Counted from the first letter of the stretch, positions 17,262 through 25,245 are shown. The stretch is DNA of 64,000 bases from CBDAUN01 sp965214875 (GCA_965214875.1 OZ243980.1:682001-746000); one strand, 5' to 3'. Numbers and translations are program-made. The notes: generated by a model from the letters alone, not told the origin.

Positions 17262-17738
17262 GTGACGAATCAGAGTTTGAAATCAGCAGGCTTGCGGCCG
17301 ACGCTGCCCCGCAGGCTGATTCTGGAAGTATTGGAAACTTCAAGCGATCGGCATCAGGGTGCTGAAGACATCTATCAGGCGTTGCGTGACGCAGGTCACG
17401 AAGTGGGGCTTGCGACCGTCTATCGGGTGCTGACCCAGTTCGAGCAATCCGGCATCGTGCTGCGACATCGGTTTGCAGGTGAGGACAAGGCGTATTGGGA
17501 GCTGAACGATGAAGTTCACCACGACCACATCGTTTGTGTCAAGTGTGGCAGAGTGCTTGAATTCATTGATGACAGTATCGAGCAGCGACAAGTTCAAGTC
17601 GCTCAATCGTTCGGGTTTACTTTGGAGGGCCATTCACTGCATCTTTACGGCGTGTGCAGCGGCATGAATGAGTCTGGACGGTGCTCGATTTCTGATGAAA
17701 CCCATCCTGGCATCAAGCAATTGGAGCCGGATGAGTGA
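17262..17738 (+). CDS. fur: Ferric uptake regulator Fur
   Basis: Metal-dependent repressor of iron uptake. The winged-helix domain ('LRPTLPRRLILEVLE', 'GLATVYRVLTQFEQSGIV') is followed by the metal-site stretch 'HHDHIVCVKCGRVLEF' with histidines and a C-x2-C pair. The second half is less typical: 'HLYGVCSGMNESGRCSI' has a C-x8-C spacing. The start is GTG at 17262 behind GGAGGAG. At 158 residues it is slightly longer than usual. A Zur- or PerR-type role is possible, but Fur is the best fit. Confidence 0.85.
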   Translation: MTNQSLKSAGLRPTLPRRLILEVLETSSDRHQGAEDIYQALRDAGHEVGLATVYRVLTQFEQSGIVLRHRFAGEDKAYWELNDEVHHDHIVCVKCGRVLEFIDDSIEQRQVQVAQSFGFTLEGHSLHLYGVCSGMNESGRCSISDETHPGIKQLEPDE

Positions 17739-17917
17739 TGGACGATTAATCGTGCGAGCAAGCATGATAGATCTGATTGCGGGAACCAAGCTTGAAGACG
17801 GCAACCGGCGGAGCTTCATGTCGGTGTTTCGAGCATGTCGAAGTTGAAGAAAAGCTATGCCTGCTGCATTGATTGTGGTCTGGCGACTATTCTTGTGCAT
17901 AGCGGCAAGGTTGCGAA

Positions 17918-17931
17918 GGGGGGGGGGGGGG
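17918..17931. repeat. Homopolymeric tract, 14 G
   Basis: The longest mononucleotide run in the window. Its position relative to a real gene is unclear: it could lie early in a short plus-strand frame or in a regulatory region. Confidence 0.85.
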
Positions 17932-18023
17932 CTTTTCGTTTTCGAAGGCTTTCTGCCATGCTGGCGCGTAGGGCCTGTCTCTGGGCGAAAAATGGGGCGG
18001 CTGGTCAAACAATATTTCTACAG

Positions 18024-18086
18024 CCTGATTTTCCAAAATCGGGTCGGAAATACATGCCAAGGTATCCGGTTGCGCTTGCGCAGAGC
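18024..18086. repeat. 63-bp direct repeat, copy 1
   Basis: About 89% identical (7 mismatches, no gaps) to 19396-19458. The two copies bracket the toxin-antitoxin pair. The left part (GATTTTCC...ATACATGCC) also resembles the MITE/IS481 junction near 55.2 kb. Confidence 0.8.
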
Positions 18087-18335
18087 CGAGGATAGCTGAA
18101 TCCGCTCTCCGCGCAGATCGAGGACGCCATCAATCGCCTTGTCTGACAGTCTCTTCTCTCTGTAGGGAGCGAAGGGATATAACGTCGTTATCCGTTCTTG
18201 CCTGCATGCCTGAAAAAGCACCACATGCCCTTTAACACGAACAGAACTCTTAAATTTGATCAGTAGTTGACCCTACTGGTTGCAGATATGAGATGTTTGC
18301 AGGCTGCCGCAATTAGCGTATATGCGCCAAGCAAG

Positions 18336-18647
18336 CTATACAATGTCCCCAAGCGGCTCGAAATTGATCACGACACGGTGTCCCGTGGCTTCTGCAAAAC
18401 GATTGAGAGTGCGCGTAGATGGCGTTTCTCTGCCGCCTTCTAGCCGCGCAATGTAGGACTGAGAGGTTTTCATGCGCTCGGCTAGCTCTTGCTGTGTCAG
18501 TCCCGCTGCGCCACGCGCTTTGATGAACTGATCGGCAAGCTTGAACTCGTCTTCTAGCGCGGCTAGCTCTGCCAAGTATTCAGGGTCTTTGCGCCATTCA
18601 TCAAAGGCCGCCTGAACGGGAATGGTTTTCTTTTTCTCCTTTGTCAT
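18336..18647 (-). CDS. HigA-like helix-turn-helix antitoxin
   Basis: A 103-residue XRE-family DNA-binding protein. The helix-turn-helix is in the C-terminal half: 'LTQQELAERMKTSQSYIARLEGG' spans the recognition helices, followed by 'PSTRTLNRFAEATGHRVVI'. It is the second gene of a pair; its start overlaps the stop of the upstream RelE/HigB-like gene by four bases. In such toxin-first modules the protein neutralises the toxin and represses the operon. The pair lies between two copies of a direct repeat, consistent with horizontal acquisition. Confidence 0.88.
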   Translation of the reverse strand: MTKEKKKTIPVQAAFDEWRKDPEYLAELAALEDEFKLADQFIKARGAAGLTQQELAERMKTSQSYIARLEGGRETPSTRTLNRFAEATGHRVVINFEPLGDIV

Positions 18648-18967
18648 TGGTCTGCCTCCTTTGCCCTCTCTAGGGCGGTATCAAGCTCGCGGCGGGGTGT
18701 CTTCCGCGTCTTCTTCGTAAAGACGCGCACAACGACGATACGCTTCTCAGCAGTGGTCACATAGATGGCGCGGGCAATCGTGCTTCTACCCTTGATGCGC
18801 ATTTCCCAAAGCTTGCCCTCAAGATGCTTGATGTAGGGATCATGTACACGCTCAAGGCCGTTCACATGTATTAGTTGGACGATGCGCTCAAACTTCGCCC
18901 GAATATCTCTGGGTTGCGCCTCCATTTCGGCAAACACGTCTTCGTTCAAGTATTCAACTGACCACAT
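18644..18967 (-). CDS. HigB/RelE-like toxin (phage Gp49-type)
   Basis: A 107-residue basic protein of the RelE/HigB superfamily (Gp49-like). Key features are 'IKHLEGKLWEMRIKGRSTIARAIY', the strand-loop that carries the basic catalytic surface in this group, and 'RIVVVRVFTKKTRKTP'. These toxins cleave mRNA on the ribosome. It comes first in the operon with the antitoxin following through an ATGA overlap, the HigBA order. The gene is full length with no disruption, so the module is probably active. Confidence 0.88.
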   Translation of the reverse strand: MWSVEYLNEDVFAEMEAQPRDIRAKFERIVQLIHVNGLERVHDPYIKHLEGKLWEMRIKGRSTIARAIYVTTAEKRIVVVRVFTKKTRKTPRRELDTALERAKEADQ

Positions 18968-19551
18968 AGTCTAATTATTCTAATTATTCCAAAATAAGCA
19001 TAATTTATCAATCTTTCACAGCTCTGTTGACTGTTGAACAGCGACCAGGAGCTGTTTTTCCATATCTTCGGATTCGCTTTCGTTTGAGCGCTGTTCCAGG
19101 ATTTGTACGCATGATTCGAACGGCTTGCAAACACCATCTGATCTGGCTATGGGTCTCGTTGGTGCAGATATTGGTCAAATAGAAAGTTCGCAACAGGGCA
19201 ATAGCGAGTCATTGTCTGTATTGAAGGGCGCAACGCAAAAAGTGGCGATTATGCCCCTGAATTAATAACCAGGCAAACTGCAAGCCGTCTGGAGTGATGT
19301 TATGATGCGACAGTCTGCATTAGGAAATCAGCAGACCGGTCGCTATGGTGTAGCGCAAATTACTCTCTCAAGAGAAGGCTCAATAATCTCGAAAGCCCGA
19401 TTTTCCGAAACTGGATCGGAAATACATGCCAAGGCATCCGGTTGCACTTGCGCAGAGCTTTTCGCCAACCCTGTACAATGCAAGTGCCTAATCTAGTGCT
19501 TTTTGGCATGAGGGTTCACGGTGTGACCACTTTGACCAGCCCTGCTTCAAT
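18968..19551. other. Non-coding stretch upstream of the toxin-antitoxin pair
   Basis: About 580 bases without a supportable gene. It holds the second copy of the 63-bp repeat and, next to the toxin start, an AT-rich region that should contain the promoter of the pair. Confidence 0.5.
19396..19458. repeat. 63-bp direct repeat, copy 2
   Basis: Same orientation and length as 18024-18086; together they flank the HigBA-like pair. Confidence 0.8.
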
Positions 19552-20454
19552 TTAGCTGACTGTCGATCGAGGGCCTCTGCCGGCAATAGCCTCGCGACGG
19601 AAGATAAAGATTCCGGCACCGACAATTAGCGAAATTCCCACCCACGTAACCTTGTCAGGGAAATCCTGAAACACCACTAGCCCCAAAATCGTCGCGCCTA
19701 CGATTTCAATGTATTGAAATGGTGCGAGCAGACTTACGGTTGCGGTGCGGTAGGCATGCACGACGCAGAGATGCGCACTTGCGCCGATAAAGCCAAGCAG
19801 GATTAGCAGCTGCAACTGGCTTGCAGTAGGACGCACGACCGATAGTGCTTCAATGTCTGCAAATGAACCGGCAAATAGCGTGACCGCGATCACTACTGTT
19901 CCGGCAACGCCAGCGAAGAACTGCATCCTGATCGGGTGCTCGTTCGCACTCAGCTTGCGTGTCAGCAAAATATAGAACGAAAAGCAAAAGGATGCCGCGA
20001 CCGGGAACAGCACTGCCCAGCCGACGGTTGTGAAAGAAGGACGGATAACAATGATTGCGCCGATAAAACCGACAATGATCGCCGCAATTCGCCTGCGGCC
20101 GACCGTTTCTCCAAGCAGCAGGACGGAAAGAACCGTCACAAGCATCGGCTCGATGAAGAAAATCGCAATCGCATCTGCAAGTGGCAAATACATCAGCCCG
20201 TGAAAAAATAGCAGTGTTGCCACGGCAATGAGCGCGCCTCTAAGCCCATGGAGCGGCAGATTGCTGGTGGTCCACTTGCCGCCTGTGAAATATAGCAGCG
20301 GCAGCATGAACAGGGTCTGAAAGGCAAAGCGGGCAAATGCGATCTGACCTGCGGATATTGAGCCTGAGAGCCACTTTGCGACAGCATCCATGCCAGGGAG
20401 AATCAGCATCGCGAACATCATCATCAGCATCGCGCGGACCAGTTCATTTCTCAT
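19552..20454 (-). CDS. EamA/RhaT family drug/metabolite transporter
   Basis: A 300-residue integral membrane protein with about ten hydrophobic helices arranged as two EamA repeats. Typical phrases are 'RFAFQTLFMLPLLYF', 'GLRGALIAVATLLFF', 'FIEPMLVTVLSVLLLGE' and, in the second repeat, 'APFQYIEIVGATILGLVVF'. The family exports metabolites such as amino acids or their relatives; the substrate is not predictable here. The gene stands alone, with repeat-bearing sequence downstream and degraded sequence upstream. Confidence 0.88.
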   Translation of the reverse strand: MRNELVRAMLMMMFAMLILPGMDAVAKWLSGSISAGQIAFARFAFQTLFMLPLLYFTGGKWTTSNLPLHGLRGALIAVATLLFFHGLMYLPLADAIAIFFIEPMLVTVLSVLLLGETVGRRRIAAIIVGFIGAIIVIRPSFTTVGWAVLFPVAASFCFSFYILLTRKLSANEHPIRMQFFAGVAGTVVIAVTLFAGSFADIEALSVVRPTASQLQLLILLGFIGASAHLCVVHAYRTATVSLLAPFQYIEIVGATILGLVVFQDFPDKVTWVGISLIVGAGIFIFRREAIAGRGPRSTVS

Positions 20455-20817
20455 GGCTACATCTTGAAAATGCGAACGTTCGGTTGTCTGCTGTCGAATG
20501 GCAAACCTTATTCGGCGAAATCAGTGTGGTCGAAAGTTCGGACTATGAATTGGTGTTTACATCAATGTTGCGGCATCAATAGCAAAGCACCAGTTTGCAG
20601 TTGGTTTGCGCTTTCCGCCTGATCTCATCAATCGGTTTTTCAAAGTCTCATGAAAGCGTGCGTTGGCTGGAAAGGCGGAAACGCGTATACAGTCTCACGC
20701 TATTTCTTGCCCGTCAACGAGCCATTACCTTGTGCGAGAATCGCAAATTTCAGTTCGTCGTTCGTTCTGGCGGATTCAGGACGCTTGATGGCATGCCCAA
20801 TTCGATCAAATGTTAAA
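20455..20817. other. Gene-free stretch between EamA and the TRAP locus
   Basis: Short frames on both strands lack ribosome binding sites and recognised motifs. I see no element ends or hairpins. It may be the remnant of dctQ/dctM genes, which normally follow a TRAP binding-protein gene, but no recognisable coding remains. Confidence 0.4.
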
Positions 20818-20995
20818 TTATGGATGGACATACTTTAACCATTGAATGCGAAAATGCCAGTCTGGTGCGCTGCAAAGATTGTAATGGTAGCTCCGTAGCA
20901 TGATGATCGGAAATGTGACAAGCAAGGCGACTGCGATTGCATTGGCAACGAACCGCTGCGAAGGTCTTTGATTTTTTGGGGGGGGGGGCGAGCAT
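20818..20995 (-). CDS. Small membrane-peptide ORF behind a C-tract, frame OFF as sequenced
   Basis: An ATG lies five bases after the dctP stop and is followed by CTCG and a run of eleven C residues. With ten (or thirteen) the frame reads 'MLAPPPKNQRPSQRFVANAI', a hydrophobic helix ('VANAIAVALLVTFPIIML') and stops after 58 residues ('WLKYVHP'). With eleven it yields a non-hydrophobic frame. The layout of start, C-tract coding prolines and hydrophobic segment matches the secreted-protein cassettes. In position it could be the remains of a TRAP small subunit, but I recognise no homology. Confidence 0.4.
20978..20988. repeat. Homopolymeric tract, 11 G (C on coding strand), behind dctP
   Basis: Located two codons after the ATG of the small membrane-peptide ORF; ten or thirteen bases would open the hydrophobic frame. 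Confidence 0.8.
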
Positions 20996-21000
20996 CCGAG

Positions 21001-22008
21001 CTACATTGCGCTGAGCCTTGATACAATATCGTGCAACTCCTGAGCTGGAAGACCTCTGGCGGTATTTTCCATTATCCAGGCTTCGGCGGCCGGTTGAGCG
21101 ACCTTCTCTCGGAATTGCTCCACCTCGTCTTTACTATAGGTGATTTTCTCAATGCCGCGTTCTTCAAGTATCGAACCGAACCGGGTCAACGTTGTGTTGG
21201 TGTAGTAGTCGATATAGTGCTCCAGTGCCGCATCGACCGAACCGAGCAAGGCATCGCGATGCGCATCAGATAACTCGGCAAGGGCGTCGCGGTTGACGAC
21301 AATCGGGCAATTGATCGACCCAAGATTCAGGTTGGTCGTCCACCATTTTCCTACTTCTGCAATGCCGAAGGATAGATGGGCGTGCTGTGCAAATCCGGCG
21401 GCTTTGATCACGCCGCTGTCGAGCGCTTGGCGCACTTCAGGAGCGGTAAGCGAGGTTGGCACGGCGCCGAGCGCCTCCATGGCTTTGCCGGATCCGCCTA
21501 AAGCGCGAACCGGCAGCCCGTTATAGTCTGCAAGAGTGCGAGGCGCTTCGCCCACACCCATCAAATTGAATGGCGGCATGGGAGAGGGCATCAGAATCGT
21601 TGCGTTCCAGCGAGCAAGATCTTTGGCCACGGCCGGATGCCGGTAGACTGCCAGACTCAAAGCCATGTCTTGTGCAACCGTGGCGTTGCCGATAAATGGC
21701 AGCTCGAGGACAGTGATTGAAGGATTTTTATCGCGATGATAGGACGCGCAAATATGCGCCATTTCGAAGGCGCCAATCGAAATGCCGTCCAAATTTCCCC
21801 GGCTGTTGGACAGCCCTCCATAGGACAGATTCAAGGTGAATTCGCCGCCGGTCTTTTGCGAAACAAGTTCGGCGATCTTTTCGACATGCTCGGTCAATGC
21901 ACGGCGCTTGCCCCAAAGCGACACATTCCACTCGACCGCCAACGCATCGGTTGCAAAGGCGATGAGAACGGTTGCGGCGATAATCGGTTGTAGTGACTTT
22001 CTTAACAT
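21001..22008 (-). CDS. TRAP transporter solute-binding protein (DctP family)
   Basis: Periplasmic binding protein of a tripartite ATP-independent transporter, which takes up organic acids. The frame extends to 22113, but ATG 22008 is right because it begins a signal peptide ('MLRKSLQPIIAATVLIAFAT', cleaved after 'DALA'). The mature protein has 'WNVSLWGKRRALTEHVEKIAELV', 'LPVRALGGSGKAMEALGAVPTSL' (the family arginine that binds the carboxylate) and 'EVRQALDSGVIKAAGF'. The membrane subunits DctQ and DctM are not adjacent, so this is an orphan binding protein or the rest of the operon has been lost. Confidence 0.88.
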   Translation of the reverse strand: MLRKSLQPIIAATVLIAFATDALAVEWNVSLWGKRRALTEHVEKIAELVSQKTGGEFTLNLSYGGLSNSRGNLDGISIGAFEMAHICASYHRDKNPSITVLELPFIGNATVAQDMALSLAVYRHPAVAKDLARWNATILMPSPMPPFNLMGVGEAPRTLADYNGLPVRALGGSGKAMEALGAVPTSLTAPEVRQALDSGVIKAAGFAQHAHLSFGIAEVGKWWTTNLNLGSINCPIVVNRDALAELSDAHRDALLGSVDAALEHYIDYYTNTTLTRFGSILEERGIEKITYSKDEVEQFREKVAQPAAEAWIMENTARGLPAQELHDIVSRLSAM

Positions 22009-22109
22009 GGCTGATTTGCCAGATGAACTCGATTTCGAGTAGATCAGAATGATTTTCAAAGGCTGTATTTCATTCTTCACTTCCGCCAATATTTTTGAAA
22101 TGGCATCCT

Positions 22110-22952
22110 TCACCCGACAACCAATGCCTCGGTTATTGAATTTCTGAAATTTTCTGATGAACCAAGATGGTAAAAATGCGAAAAAGTCTCAATTTTGTAA
22201 TCTGAGAATTCCTCATATAGCCGATCATTTCTCCTATATTTATTTTCCGACCACATGGAGTAAAGAAATCTGCAAGGTAAAGATTTCAGGGCTTTTTCAA
22301 GTTCAGACGCATCATTTTCGCTCCAAGAATTGAAATAATCGGTATATCTGCCCGCATAGGGCGGGTCGGCATATACAAAATCCGTCGAGTCGACGTTTGT
22401 TAGCAATTCACGCCAGTCGGAACAGATAAACTCCCATTTCTGTCCTTGAACTTTCTCGAAAACCCATTTGACCTGATTGCAAATCTTGGTGATATACGCG
22501 GCTCTAAACCTTTCTGGCTTGCGGCAAAATGGTGTGTTGAATCCCCCTGACTGATTGAATCTGATTAGGCCGTTGAAGCACGAGCGATTCAAGAAAAGAA
22601 AGTCGTGAGGGTCCCCATTTTGGTTAAATCGCTTTCTTACTTCGTAATAATGCTCATCTCCCAACTGAGATAGTCTGCATCCCTCTCTTTCCAGATGGCG
22701 CCGCACTGTATCTTGATTAAGCGTGCCTTTCTGAATTGCCTTGTAAAACTCAATTATGTGAGGGTTTGAATCCCCAACGATAGCCTTTCCCGGCTCTACA
22801 TTTAGCAAAACAATTGCCGACCCTAGGAACGGCTCTAGCCATCGTCCGCTCCCATCCCAATTAATATTTTGCTTTATGTGTGTCAGTGCTTTAGTTTTTA
22901 TCCCTTGAGTTTTGATCGGCGGGATTTTTACGCGCGCTTTACTTTCTTGCAT
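22110..22952 (-). CDS. D12-class adenine-specific DNA methyltransferase
   Basis: N6-adenine methylase of the Dam/DpnIIA (D12) class, usually modifying GATC-like sites. Visible are the AdoMet-binding 'WLEPFLGSAIVLLNVEPGKA', the 'DFLFLNRSCFNGLIRFNQSG' region that is highly conserved in this class, and the catalytic 'FVYADPPYAGRYTDYF' (DPPY). With 280 residues it is complete. It is notably AT-rich compared with the housekeeping genes, indicating transfer. No cognate restriction endonuclease is seen, so it is an orphan or a survivor of a lost restriction-modification system. It lies directly beside the decayed methylase element. Confidence 0.92.
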   Translation of the reverse strand: MQESKARVKIPPIKTQGIKTKALTHIKQNINWDGSGRWLEPFLGSAIVLLNVEPGKAIVGDSNPHIIEFYKAIQKGTLNQDTVRRHLEREGCRLSQLGDEHYYEVRKRFNQNGDPHDFLFLNRSCFNGLIRFNQSGGFNTPFCRKPERFRAAYITKICNQVKWVFEKVQGQKWEFICSDWRELLTNVDSTDFVYADPPYAGRYTDYFNSWSENDASELEKALKSLPCRFLYSMWSENKYRRNDRLYEEFSDYKIETFSHFYHLGSSENFRNSITEALVVG

Positions 22953-23138
22953 CTTAATGGTTCTGTTTTACGGTGCAGGACTACAGTTTTTTTCGTGCCG
23001 GGCGGGTTTTCCGCGATTGACCGCTTCACCGTAGCAAATATTGATTCATTGAACTGCTTGATTTAAGATCGACATTGGCTAACGCTCGATATCCAACGAC
23101 GGCAGAAACAACCTATCAAGATGATGAATCTGGGTCAG

Positions 23139-23160
23139 GGTAGCGTCTCAGTTTGAAATT
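23139..23160 (+). repeat. IS1-type terminal inverted repeat, left end of the methylase element
   Basis: Same family as the ends of cassettes B and D; overlaps the stop codon of the transposase fragment. Confidence 0.8.
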
Positions 23161-23468
23161 TTCTTTTTGTAGGTTTTTGGTCGATTCGGATTTGCTGCCC
23201 GCGCGTCGACCAGGCTGACAATCCATTCCATGCTTCGCAGCGTATCGCTCAGTCCCGCCTGCATTGCAGGAGTGCCTTTGATTGTGATGTGAATGCGAAC
23301 AAAATTGTAATGCACAAAATACAGGCTCAAGCTGTGCAGATGGTTTTCAATCTTTTTTCTGAACGCCCTGGCATTCGGCAGGCGATTATTTTCGCTCATG
23401 CCCGCTTGATCCGGTATCGCCGCCGAACAGCTTGATCAGCATGGCGTAGTCAATATCTGGGTCGCAAG
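23148..23468 (-). pseudogene. IS1-family transposase, 3' fragments
   Basis: Two frames carry the C-terminal part of an IS1-type DDE transposase. 'DIDYAMLIKLFGGD' (about 23402-23450) and, after a frame change and deletion, 'FRKKIENHLHSLSLYFVHYN' with 'RIHITIKGTPAMQAGLSD' and 'WSI/RSMEWIVSLVDAR'. The N-terminal two thirds, with the catalytic region, are missing; the fragment is joined directly to the truncated methylase. It cannot be active, but it shows that the GGTAGTGTCTCAG ends in this genome belong to IS1-type elements. Confidence 0.75.
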
Positions 23469-24172
23469 TCTCAGGAATTTTGCCTTTAGCAAGATAAGCA
23501 TCCCTAATCTCTGGAGTCAAAGCGTCGGCAATAGCCGCATCTTTTCGATTTGTGTTTAACATTTTATGGGGGCATACGAACTTTATCGCCGTTAAATGTC
23601 CATACCCCTCCCCTCGAATACCAGTGAATTGTGTCATGCTTGCGGTTAAATTGACGTGTTTTGGGAGAGCCGGGTACTGTATAGCACCATACAATTTCAT
23701 TGCGATAATTTGTCCGTCCGAAAATAGCATCCAGCAAAAGCTTGAGATACGCTCCCATTGTTGGGCCGCAGTGAAGGTATATGCTGCCAGTCGGTTTCAG
23801 CAGGCGATACATCTCCAGCAATCGCGCAGCCATGTAGATCAGATAGGACTTATCGCTGTCGGTCATGGCCGCCTGAATTACGCGCCAGAGTTTCGGATGC
23901 TTGGCCTCGATCAGATCCAGCTAGGCAATACCCAGATCATTCAGCGACCAGGTATCCTTGAACTTTGCGCCGGCGGCCTGCGAAACGATCGGCGCTGCAT
24001 AGTTGGCTTTGGAGTTGAACGGTGGATCCAGATAGATCAGATCCACACTGGCAGAGTTCATGCCCCGCATTATGGGCAGATCGTCACCCGTCCATATTGT
24101 CTGGTTGGCCCAGTTTGCTTTACCGATCGGGGGAGGGGTGAGCTTACTTCTGCCATCGGGCTTGCGCCGCAA
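23469..24172 (-). pseudogene. Site-specific DNA methyltransferase, broken
   Basis: A beta-class adenine/cytosine-N4 DNA methylase in pieces. The N-terminal part has 'TIWTGDDLPIMRGM' and the catalytic 'VDLIYLDPPFNSKANY'. At 23921 an in-frame TAG replaces a conserved tryptophan before 'LDLIEAKHPKLWRVIQAAM', and the frame continues with 'YRLLKPTGSIYLHCGPTMG'. At about 23567 a C4-to-C5 insertion ('VRMPP' then stop) shifts the frame to 'HKMLNTNRKDAAIADALT'. After 'KGKIPET' the gene is cut and joined to the IS1 transposase fragment, so the C-terminus is lost. Three independent lesions make this a certain pseudogene. Confidence 0.85.
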
Positions 24173-24371
24173 TCTGCGCGATCTCGCTTCGTCTTTCTGA
24201 AGTCATGGACTTCGCTCTGCGAATGCTGCCGATCCGCCCGCCGACGGCTTTTTTCGGCAGGCGTGGCCTGCCTGATGCGTCCTCAATCTCGCCAGTGGCG
24301 ATCTTTGCCACATGGACAGCGCAGCCCACCACGTCAGCCGGTCTTTTTTGTCCTTGCGGTCCGCTTGGCAT
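24144..24371 (-). CDS. Small conserved protein next to the methylase
   Basis: A 75-residue basic protein starting at ATG 24371 ('MPSGPQGQKRPADVVG') behind a strong GGAGGAAGG. It continues 'AVHVAKIATGEIED' and ends in an alanine/arginine-rich tail ('SEIAQIAAQARWQK'). I recall similar short proteins beginning 'MPSGPKGEKRPADVIG' in many proteobacteria, without a known function. It overlaps the methylase start by about 29 bases. The frame is intact. Confidence 0.6.
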   Translation of the reverse strand: MPSGPQGQKRPADVVGCAVHVAKIATGEIEDASGRPRLPKKAVGGRIGSIRRAKSMTSERRSEIAQIAAQARWQK

Positions 24372-24627
24372 TTGTCCTTCCTCCAATTAAATCAGCGAAA
24401 AGCCCCGTGCCTTTGGTACGGGGCTTGTTGTTTTCATATCGCGTTATTCGCTCAATATCCTCGCCATCAAGGTTTATTTTCCCTATGTCTTTATTGAGAT
24501 TCTTTTGCAGTTTTGCAATCAGTGATTGAAATCCGCCGCTGCCTGTGGCTTCGCTTTGCATCAGCCGGGTGGCTACTTAACTGGTCAGCACGATCGTTTG
24601 CTGGCAATCCTGTGCTGATTCGGTCAT
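24334..24627 (-). pseudogene. Small gene with one in-frame stop, function unknown
   Basis: The start ATG at 24627 overlaps the upstream stop (ATGA). It reads 'MTESAQDCQQTIVLTS', then TAA, then continues in the same frame 'VATRLMQSEATGSGGFQSLI' and 'KINLDGEDIERITRYE'. Restoring CAA for TAA would give one protein of about 97 residues. A terminator-like hairpin (24400-24426) falls inside the 3' part. I recognise no family. Confidence 0.5.
24400..24434. terminator. Perfect 9-bp hairpin AAGCCCCGT/ACGGGGCTT
   Basis: A GC-rich stem with a nine-base loop; on the plus strand it is followed by GTTGTTTT. It resembles a Rho-independent terminator, though it lies within a minus-strand reading frame, so it may be part of a coding sequence or end a plus-strand read-through. 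Confidence 0.5.
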
Positions 24628-24854
24628 TTGCATTCTTTCCTGTAATTTTCTAAATGCAATTCGTATTGCTTATGGCTGATCACACTAACCAAATTTGAAG
24701 GGTCAATCCCGTATTTCTTCAAAACCCACATATCCAAAATAAACTGAGCGTATTCGCCCTACGAACCATCCTTGTTCGGTTTCGCTTGCGGGCGGTGGCA
24801 CTTTTCATTGCCTTCAAAAAAATATTTCCAAAATTCATGCTTGTTTGCATACAT
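24624..24854 (-). pseudogene. Small gene with one in-frame amber stop, function unknown
   Basis: ATG at 24854 follows GAGGAATGT. The frame reads 'MYANKHEFWKYFFEGNEKCH', then 'RPQAKPNKDGS', TAG, and continues 'GEYAQFILDMWVLKKYGIDP' to 'HLENYRKECK'. Apart from the single TAG the frame is clearly protein-like over 76 codons. It is coupled to the next small gene through ATGA. No family is recognised; the company of a methylase suggests a host-defence or restriction-modification accessory role. Confidence 0.5.
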
Positions 24855-24871
24855 TCCTCTTCACCTCATGC

Positions 24872-25057
24872 CTATGCAAAAAGAAACTTCGCATACAAGC
24901 CTATCGCACTGAGCACCAAAACCACCATCCCAATTGACATGCCAACAGCCCATCGGGTTTTTGCAATTTCGCGGTTTGCAATATCGCGATCACGATTGGC
25001 CATATTTGCGTCCATCCGATCGATTGCGCTTTCATATTTCGCTTGATTTGTATTCAT
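24872..25057 (-). CDS. Small coiled-coil protein with C-terminal membrane anchor
   Basis: A 61-residue protein from ATG 25057 behind GGAGGAGCGC. The N-terminal half is a charged helix with the repeated idea 'DRMDANMANRDRDIANREIAK', and the C-terminal half is one membrane helix ('GMSIGMVVLVLSAIGLYAKFL'). Such short anchored coiled-coil proteins are common beside mobile genes and phage genes; no function is known to me. Confidence 0.6.
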   Translation of the reverse strand: MNTNQAKYESAIDRMDANMANRDRDIANREIAKTRWAVGMSIGMVVLVLSAIGLYAKFLFA

Positions 25058-25223
25058 GCGCTCCTCCAAAACTTTGATCTACGTTTTCAGCTCGCAGTAT
25101 TGATCTTCAGTCATAAGCATTCTAATCTACAAATAGTATAGAGTGTTTTCATCGTTTCTTAATATACTTTCACTTTGAATATATTATAGTTTTACGCTGA
25201 ATTCTATTTTCAGACTGAAATTG

Positions 25224-25245
25224 AATTTCAAACTGAGACACTGCC
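25224..25245 (-). repeat. IS1-type terminal inverted repeat, right end of the methylase element
   Basis: Inverted partner of 23139-23160, 20 of 22 positions identical. Confidence 0.75.

Larger units (their letters stand above)
17739..18335. other. Gene-poor stretch downstream of fur with a 14-G tract
   Basis: No convincing gene. A plus frame from about 17857 begins with a hydrophobic segment ('AALIVVWRLFLCIAARL') that runs into the 14-G tract at 17918, which recalls the phase-variable genes elsewhere, but the remainder is not protein-like in any frame. The 3' part contains one copy of a 63-bp direct repeat. Confidence 0.5.
23139..25245. mobile_element. Decayed IS1-type element with methylase cargo, about 2.1 kb
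   Basis: Bounded by inverted 22-bp ends: GGTAGCGTCTCAGTTTGAAATT at 23139 and its partner GGCAGTGTCTCAGTTTGAAATT (reverse strand) at 25245. The flanking octamers TGGGTCAG and GGGGTCGG match at six of eight places, a plausible worn target duplication. The left end carries the 3' part of an IS1-family transposase whose TGA lies inside the terminal repeat, which identifies the repeat family. Inside are a broken DNA methylase and several small genes, most of them with in-frame stops. Confidence 0.7.
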
